From: a virus
Reading direction: 5' to 3' (one strand)
Virus record (IMG/VR): IMGVR_UViG_3300033156_001040
Coordinates: 1-48,322 of that record
DNA: 48,322 bases
Shown: positions 44,701 through 48,322 of the stretch, piece by piece
Position numbering within the stretch: position 1 is the stretch's first letter
Layout: each line of letters starts with the position of its first letter
Position numbers and translations under genes: made by a program
The notes under the pieces: generated by a model
What the model was told of the DNA's origin: nothing
Seen by the model: only the letters and a program-made list of their open reading frames with translations
Database searches by the model: none

Positions 44701-47623
44701 CCGCAAGCTGGAGGACGGCTACGGCCTTTACGAGGTTCTTATCAAGGAAGGTGAAGTCCGGAACGCCGGTCTTATCAAGACAGCTAAGACCTTGGGGGAA
44801 CTTGAGCGGTACGTCGACGGTCTTGCCGCCGTAGCCCCGTGGTACAAAGCTATCGATTTGACCCCGGTCAGGGGCTCCGTTTTTGGAGGTCTCAGCGTCG
44901 GCGTCGACCCCACCAAGATAGTTCCCGCCGCCAAAGTTCTGGCGAGGGCTGTCCGCCGCCAAAGAACTCTGCCTCGTGTCGGGACAGACCCGAAAGCTGC
45001 CAAGGTCGATGACATGTACGAACGGTCCTTCCACGCCTCGCAGATGGTCGGGAGAATCACTTTTGAGAAGGCCAGAGATTTCTTGAGCCGCATGGTACTT
45101 GACACTTCCGCTCCGGCAAAGCGGCGGCTTCTGCAATGGGGCGGGAAACCCGCTATTTACGCTATCACCGAATTAGATTTAGCTCGTGGTGCCACTCCCA
45201 GAGGGGCTTGGGAATACGAGAAAGTGGTCGGCAAGGTCTTCCGCGGCCTTTCTTGGTCCGAAGAAACCCTTCTCAACAAACTGGTGCACACCAGGAACAT
45301 GATTGCTATCCTGAAGCGCCACCCACGGATGCGGCAGCCCGAGAGACTAAAACTGGACGAGCTTGAGGCGTGGCTGGACGACTTCATCCGCAATGTTCCC
45401 GAGAACCTGCGCAACGAGCTATGGCGGCGGTCTAACCTGGTCAGGGAGGTATTTGACGAGACCCTGCGGGAATTGCGCGACGAGGGTCTGATTTCCGCCA
45501 AACAGTACCGGGATATTATCTCGTCCAAAGAGTATTACAGCGCCAGGTCCTTCCTGAAGTTCATTGACCCGGTAATAACCAAGAAGCTGCTTGGCCGCAA
45601 GGTCCACGCCAGGGACAGCGGCGTCGAATTCCTGACCAAGGGTTCGGAAGACCTTATTGACTTCAACTTACGCCGTATTCTCAAGGAGGTCCTGGTCCGG
45701 CGCTACACCAGAATCTATAAGAACCGTGCGGCCAAAGCTCTTTATAGGTTTGTGAAAGAAAACCCCGATAACCCGTGGGTTCGCGTCGCTAGGAAGCGTG
45801 GCCGTGGTGTGGAGAGGCCTGGCCCAAATGAGTCGGAAATCCTTGTCTGGATTGACGGCGAGCCCATCCGAATGATAGCCAAAGACGAATTCGCCCAGGG
45901 ATGGGTGGTCTCCGACCCGCTAGTTCAAAGTAGCTTGCTGCGCCTGCTTTATTACCTGTCCGGTTCCTTCATCACCAAAGCCCTGGCAACCGGCCCCCTG
46001 GCTCCCTTTTTCTTCCTGACTAACCTTCCCAGGGATATCATGTATGCCTACGTTACCGCCCTCGGCCCCGAGGGTGAGGCAATTTTCTCCCGCGCCCTAC
46101 CTGTTTATGTGACTCAAATCGGCAAGTACATGGTTCGCACCTTCAAGGACGCCTGGAAGCGTGAAGGCCGGTATGAGGAAATGCTCGAAGACGGCATGGG
46201 TTACGAGTTTCTGACTCACACCGGCTTAACTGAGGTCGGTTTCCGGGCTGGGCGTGTAGCGGATTTCCTGACCAAGCTGGCCCGCATCGGTTCCAAATTA
46301 GGCGAGGTATCTGAAGTTTGGGTCCGGATGGCTATTCGTGAGCGCGCTTTGGATATGGGCTACGACCGCCGCACCGCCTCGTGGATTGCCCGCAATTACG
46401 TTGACTTCCACCAAGGCGGCTCCTTCGCCAAGTTTATTGACTCTTGGCACCCGTACTTCAACGCCAGTATTCAGGCCACCCGTGGTCTTTTCAAGGCGGC
46501 CAGGAGAGACCCGAGCTCGTTTACCCTCAAAGTGGCCCAATTATTCGCCACGCAGTTCATGCTCAGTCTTTTGTGGCGCTGCATTCCCGAGTATTACGAG
46601 GCGTACAAACAAATCTCTGACCATGACAAACGGAATAACTGGGTATTCCCGACTCCTATCTGGGAAAAGGACCCGACCGGCGACAAATCCTATTACTTCT
46701 TCAAGATTGCTAAGGACCAGGGGCAGAAGCTTTTCGCTACCATCGCCGAGGGCCTCGTGGCAAAAATGTTCGGTGAGCGGTTCGACTGGGAACAGGCCTG
46801 GCTGGCTGCCCAAGATGCTCTGGTCCTCGTCCCCGCTTCGTCTCCGGCCCTTATGTTCACTCTGGGATATCTCTCGAACCGCGACTTCTGGCTGCAACGT
46901 GATATTTGGCGCGGCGACCCGCATGTTAAGGAATGGGCGCAGTACTGGCTGGAGCCGGGCCGCCGCAGTAACCCGGTCCTGCGCTTCATCGGCGAGTCTA
47001 CCGGTCTATCTCCCGAGAAGCTGAAAGTGGCTCTCCAGCAGGTCTTCACTCGAGGCAATATTTACGTCTGGGCAATCGGCAACGCCCTCTGGCGTCTTAC
47101 TGAGGGAATGCCTTGGGAGATGGAGGAGCGTACTTGGGCGCAGGTCCTAGCCGATATTCCCGATATCCGCCGGGTGTTCTCCCGCACCAGGCCGTTCCAA
47201 ACTCAGTATCCGTTCCTCAAGGAGCAGTTGGAGAAGTCGGCCACCGAAGCCCACGTTATCGACCAGCAGTTCGTCGACTTGGCCGACCGTTATTATTCCA
47301 CCAAAAACAAGCGGGATTTAGAAGCCTTAAGCAAGTTCCTGGATACATTGCCGGTCGAGAAACGGAGGCGCTATCTGCGGGAGTTCCGGATGGGCGAGCG
47401 CCTCTTCAAACAACCCAACGCGCGGTTCTGGCGTGCCCTGCGTGGCATCTCTGACCCGCGGGCTAGAGCTCGCGCCTTCTACTCGGTGTGGGCATGGTCC
47501 GCTCCTGACCAGCGCGAAACTCTTACTCGTCAGCTTTACTCCAATCCGGGAGTCAGGTCCCGCAGATTCATGTCGGAACTGCGGTCGCTTATGAGAGAAC
47601 ATAATAAGCAAGGGTTGCCATAA
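41783..47623 (+). CDS. Giant internal virion protein with lytic transglycosylase domain
   Basis: 1946 residues, the largest product. Residues 30-140 are an SLT lysozyme-like domain with catalytic Glu50 (AAEGSSMKSVS), GARGVMQIMPGTA (61-73) and AMAYNAGPGRI. It would open a local hole in peptidoglycan during ejection, like T7 gp16. A Pro-rich linker (residues about 170-260, with LPEIRP repeated) leads to long helical regions. The C-terminal third (ITKALATGPLAPFFFLTNLPRD, ARNYVDFHQGGSFAKFIDSWHPYFN) has the pattern of large polyvalent phage proteins (LPD38-like, from memory). Confidence 0.82.
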   Translation: MTTKLSWEDASLLASLKLGRDPKPEEVAAVVAAEAEGVDFDHLMAVMAAEGSSMKSVSPKGARGVMQIMPGTAREVAKELGVSPEKIFSDLETNVRAGARYYRRMLDQFKDPVLAAMAYNAGPGRIRAWLAGRSSLPAETEAYRRKVEEFLGSKLSVQPSPPEEKESFIPEVHTLPGEPVTPWGAGAALPEIRPLLPEIRPPRRKVEGPWEPLAELDVKIPVIRSEERPSLPKKPPEPPKLSAPLPVPPPPVPRLLAARELPREDPLGVIPEFGFVHEAPDLTKVPSAIKAGFVDQVKRFIAAVPPVSATMGAGIDVPITSPLYKAPETRKGRAKVAEKVGELLMPEEERPEAKGVAEAAILGAAESIPALLELVNYSQFAGPLAGTMLAPSVAFGIMGATEPEPLKGAVTGAVFGAALGGLHEAVRPIKDLVLKWTARLAGGASVGAGQAALSGADWKEVIKQGALFALFEATGGKHEVFEKNLSPVEKAEVAKAVRSKKPSKRAVQAIAKAAASLPETAGRRVGPLSPASAAQLQERGVLPVGPPISPSKRAAWERKAEALWEKWAQVDAEIKKRGSRAPKKLLRERDRLADEMSKARQRAAQESVRELLQSPSLSPIQREVHRLLQERKHGEAYKKAQDEARKLVADEADLSDAEKDSVARDAAISFAQTVGPLKEPLEFWVNLYLKALRVKKEARQLIDRLDKHLSPSEAASVAAELEGKITPSPHVAELEEAVKRAEARFNQLAELSAKETGGKVPGYVVERSLNVVPFDPTDVSLPGLGAAWKGNLTTRKSPYYVDGETLVVRKAVKPGQAANILKSKGEQSSAHADPDQWAEKVVGIAEKKANLKAEILGEDGDCVYLAPVGKEKPVVVLAKSKVALVKEATDFDEVFISSDATKPAVFKQGGQTVAIVAPISGGDYRISPAVVRKIAAGGERTGPERLHRDLNRSAVFVGEYDQKETAVRREYFVRKLEDGYGLYEVLIKEGEVRNAGLIKTAKTLGELERYVDGLAAVAPWYKAIDLTPVRGSVFGGLSVGVDPTKIVPAAKVLARAVRRQRTLPRVGTDPKAAKVDDMYERSFHASQMVGRITFEKARDFLSRMVLDTSAPAKRRLLQWGGKPAIYAITELDLARGATPRGAWEYEKVVGKVFRGLSWSEETLLNKLVHTRNMIAILKRHPRMRQPERLKLDELEAWLDDFIRNVPENLRNELWRRSNLVREVFDETLRELRDEGLISAKQYRDIISSKEYYSARSFLKFIDPVITKKLLGRKVHARDSGVEFLTKGSEDLIDFNLRRILKEVLVRRYTRIYKNRAAKALYRFVKENPDNPWVRVARKRGRGVERPGPNESEILVWIDGEPIRMIAKDEFAQGWVVSDPLVQSSLLRLLYYLSGSFITKALATGPLAPFFFLTNLPRDIMYAYVTALGPEGEAIFSRALPVYVTQIGKYMVRTFKDAWKREGRYEEMLEDGMGYEFLTHTGLTEVGFRAGRVADFLTKLARIGSKLGEVSEVWVRMAIRERALDMGYDRRTASWIARNYVDFHQGGSFAKFIDSWHPYFNASIQATRGLFKAARRDPSSFTLKVAQLFATQFMLSLLWRCIPEYYEAYKQISDHDKRNNWVFPTPIWEKDPTGDKSYYFFKIAKDQGQKLFATIAEGLVAKMFGERFDWEQAWLAAQDALVLVPASSPALMFTLGYLSNRDFWLQRDIWRGDPHVKEWAQYWLEPGRRSNPVLRFIGESTGLSPEKLKVALQQVFTRGNIYVWAIGNALWRLTEGMPWEMEERTWAQVLADIPDIRRVFSRTRPFQTQYPFLKEQLEKSATEAHVIDQQFVDLADRYYSTKNKRDLEALSKFLDTLPVEKRRRYLREFRMGERLFKQPNARFWRALRGISDPRARARAFYSVWAWSAPDQRETLTRQLYSNPGVRSRRFMSELRSLMREHNKQGLP

Positions 47624-47633
47624 AGGTAAGGGG

Positions 47634-47662
47634 TTGACAAACCTCACCTAAGAGTGTATACT
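47634..47662 (+). promoter_or_regulatory. Promoter of the terminal module, TTGACA-17-TATACT
   Basis: -35 TTGACA at 47634-47639 and -10 TATACT at 47657-47662, spacing 17, the same -10 as the late promoter. It is 11 bases after the giant gene stop and separates three small genes from the structural operon. Confidence 0.8.
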
Positions 47663-47688
47663 CTGGGTGGGGGGGAGGGGCATAATAT

Positions 47689-47892
47689 ATGGAAACTTGG
47701 GTTATCACCAGCGTGGGTGGGCTCATATCGGCCATGTTCTGGCGCATCCTCTCTCGCATGGAAAAAAAGCTGGACCGAATCGAGGAGAGGATGGTGAACC
47801 AAGAGGAGTGCGAGAGGAAGCACCAGGAAGTGGAGGAGATGCTATGGGGACACCGCCACGAGGATGGGGTGGTGGTGGTCAAAGTGGAGTGA
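47689..47892 (+). CDS. Membrane-anchored coiled-coil protein, 67 residues
   Basis: An N-terminal hydrophobic WVITSVGGLISAMFWRIL is followed by a charged helix (RMEKKLDRIEERMVNQEECERKHQEVEEMLWG) and a short valine-rich end. This resembles XhlA/haemolysin-like and holin-associated small phage proteins in layout. GGAGGGG precedes the ATG. Its stop overlaps the GTG of the phosphoesterase. Confidence 0.6.
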   Translation: METWVITSVGGLISAMFWRILSRMEKKLDRIEERMVNQEECERKHQEVEEMLWGHRHEDGVVVVKVE

Positions 47893-48322
47893 AACTCGTA
47901 GTCGCTATCTACGACGTCCATTTGGAGCCAGGAGCCCCACTCCACCCGGCGTACCTGGCAGTCGAGAATTTTATCATTCGGAACCAGCCCGACGTTCTCG
48001 TGATTGGGGGGGATTACTTGGATATGGGTTGTTTCTGCTTCCACGATGCGGATAAACCCAAGCGGCTGGAGGGCAAGCGGTACTGGCTCTCTTGCCAATT
48101 AGGTCGTGAACGGCTTTCCAGGCTCCGGGAGCACGTCGGAGAGATGCACTATCTCATCGGAAACCATGAGCACCGGGTGATTCGTTATATTGAAAAACAC
48201 CCGGAACTCGACGGCTCCCTTGACTTGGTGCGGGATTTAGGCCTGCGGGAGATGGACGTCAACGTGGTTCCTTACAATGAAGTGCTCCGGCTGGGCAAAC
48301 TCAATTTCATTCACGGCTGGTT
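47889..48322 (+). CDS. Calcineurin-like metallophosphoesterase, N-terminal part
   Basis: The 5' part of the gene finished at 2-412. The GTG start overlaps the previous stop (GTGA). KLVVAIYDVH supplies the first D-x-H, VLVIGGDYLD the second Asp, and YLIGNHEHR the GNHE motif. Whole-gene length is about 243 residues. An ATG at 47844 in the same frame would add 15 Gly-rich residues and seems unlikely. The protein could act on nucleotides, phosphoproteins or nucleic acid; nothing here decides which. Confidence 0.85.
   Translation, partial: MKLVVAIYDVHLEPGAPLHPAYLAVENFIIRNQPDVLVIGGDYLDMGCFCFHDADKPKRLEGKRYWLSCQLGRERLSRLREHVGEMHYLIGNHEHRVIRYIEKHPELDGSLDLVRDLGLREMDVNVVPYNEVLRLGKLNFIHGW
48209..48322. 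repeat. Terminal redundancy, right copy
   Basis: Identical over 114 bases to the window start. Removing one copy gives a closed circle of 48,208 bases with all genes intact. Confidence 0.95.

Noticed and set aside
44132-45136. A 334-codon minus-strand frame inside the giant ejection-protein gene
   Set aside because: Shadow of a strongly coding frame on the plus strand; no promoter or ribosome site.
1-48322. CRISPR arrays or full insertion sequences
   Set aside because: No regularly spaced direct repeats and no transposase gene were seen; the only mobile elements are the two group I introns.

Overview
The window is one complete, circularly closed genome of a temperate bacteriophage. Its last 114 bases repeat its first 114, so the unique circle is about 48.2 kb, and a metallophosphoesterase gene runs across the joint. 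The virion genes (terminase, portal, scaffold, SU10/HK97-type capsid protein, head-tail adaptor, a P22 gp10-like stopper, internal ejection proteins including a 1946-residue protein with a lytic transglycosylase head) and the absence of any tape measure, tube or sheath gene point to a short-tailed podovirus. An Rz/Rz1-like spanin pair beside the endolysin and holin suggests a host with an outer membrane. Promoters are near-perfect TTGACA-N17-TATAAT types and Shine-Dalgarno sites are strong. The host species cannot be named from sequence alone.

Layout. (1) About 0.6-14.9 kb, minus strand: a dense early operon from a promoter at 14966-14994. It encodes FAD-dependent thymidylate synthase (ThyX), a DinG/XPD-type helicase, a Cas4/RecB-type nuclease, a Sak4/RecA-like ATPase, an XPF/ERCC4 nuclease, a uracil-DNA-glycosylase/family A DNA polymerase fusion, dCMP deaminase, a dATP/dGTP-diphosphohydrolase-like domain, a DNA methyltransferase and a stand-alone TSCPD protein. 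Interspersed are seven members of an unrecognised paralogous family ending in H-x-x-G-x-C-P-F-R-x-Y, and several tiny zinc-ribbon or membrane genes. (2) About 15.0-16.9 kb: the lysogeny module, with an attP core equal to the 3' half of a tRNA-Arg(ACG) gene, a small gene ending inside it, a tyrosine integrase, an XRE repressor-like protein and divergent promoters. (3) 17.0-19.3 kb: an accessory cassette with its own promoter and intrinsic terminator, encoding a MoxR-type AAA+ ATPase, a protein combining a HExxH metallopeptidase-like domain with a von Willebrand A domain, and a 24-residue membrane peptide. (4) 19.3-19.85 kb: a non-coding control region with a C-rich stretch, operator-like motifs shared with the lysogeny switch, the late promoter and a CTAG-rich array. 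(5) 19.85-47.6 kb, plus strand: packaging, lysis, head, tail and ejection genes. (6) 47.63 kb through the joint to 0.67 kb: a separate promoter drives a membrane/coiled-coil protein, the phosphoesterase and a second XRE-like protein.

The most striking feature is the major capsid gene. It is split into three exons by two related group I introns, each carrying an I-CreI-type LAGLIDADG endonuclease gene. Exact splice sites can be predicted because P1, P2, P7, P8 and P10 pairings are all visible and the joined exons restore a continuous capsid protein of 389 residues. Other points of interest are the expanded CPFR-motif family, the UDG-polymerase fusion, the MoxR/VWA cassette, the split large terminase, and the small gene whose last codons lie in the attP tRNA core.
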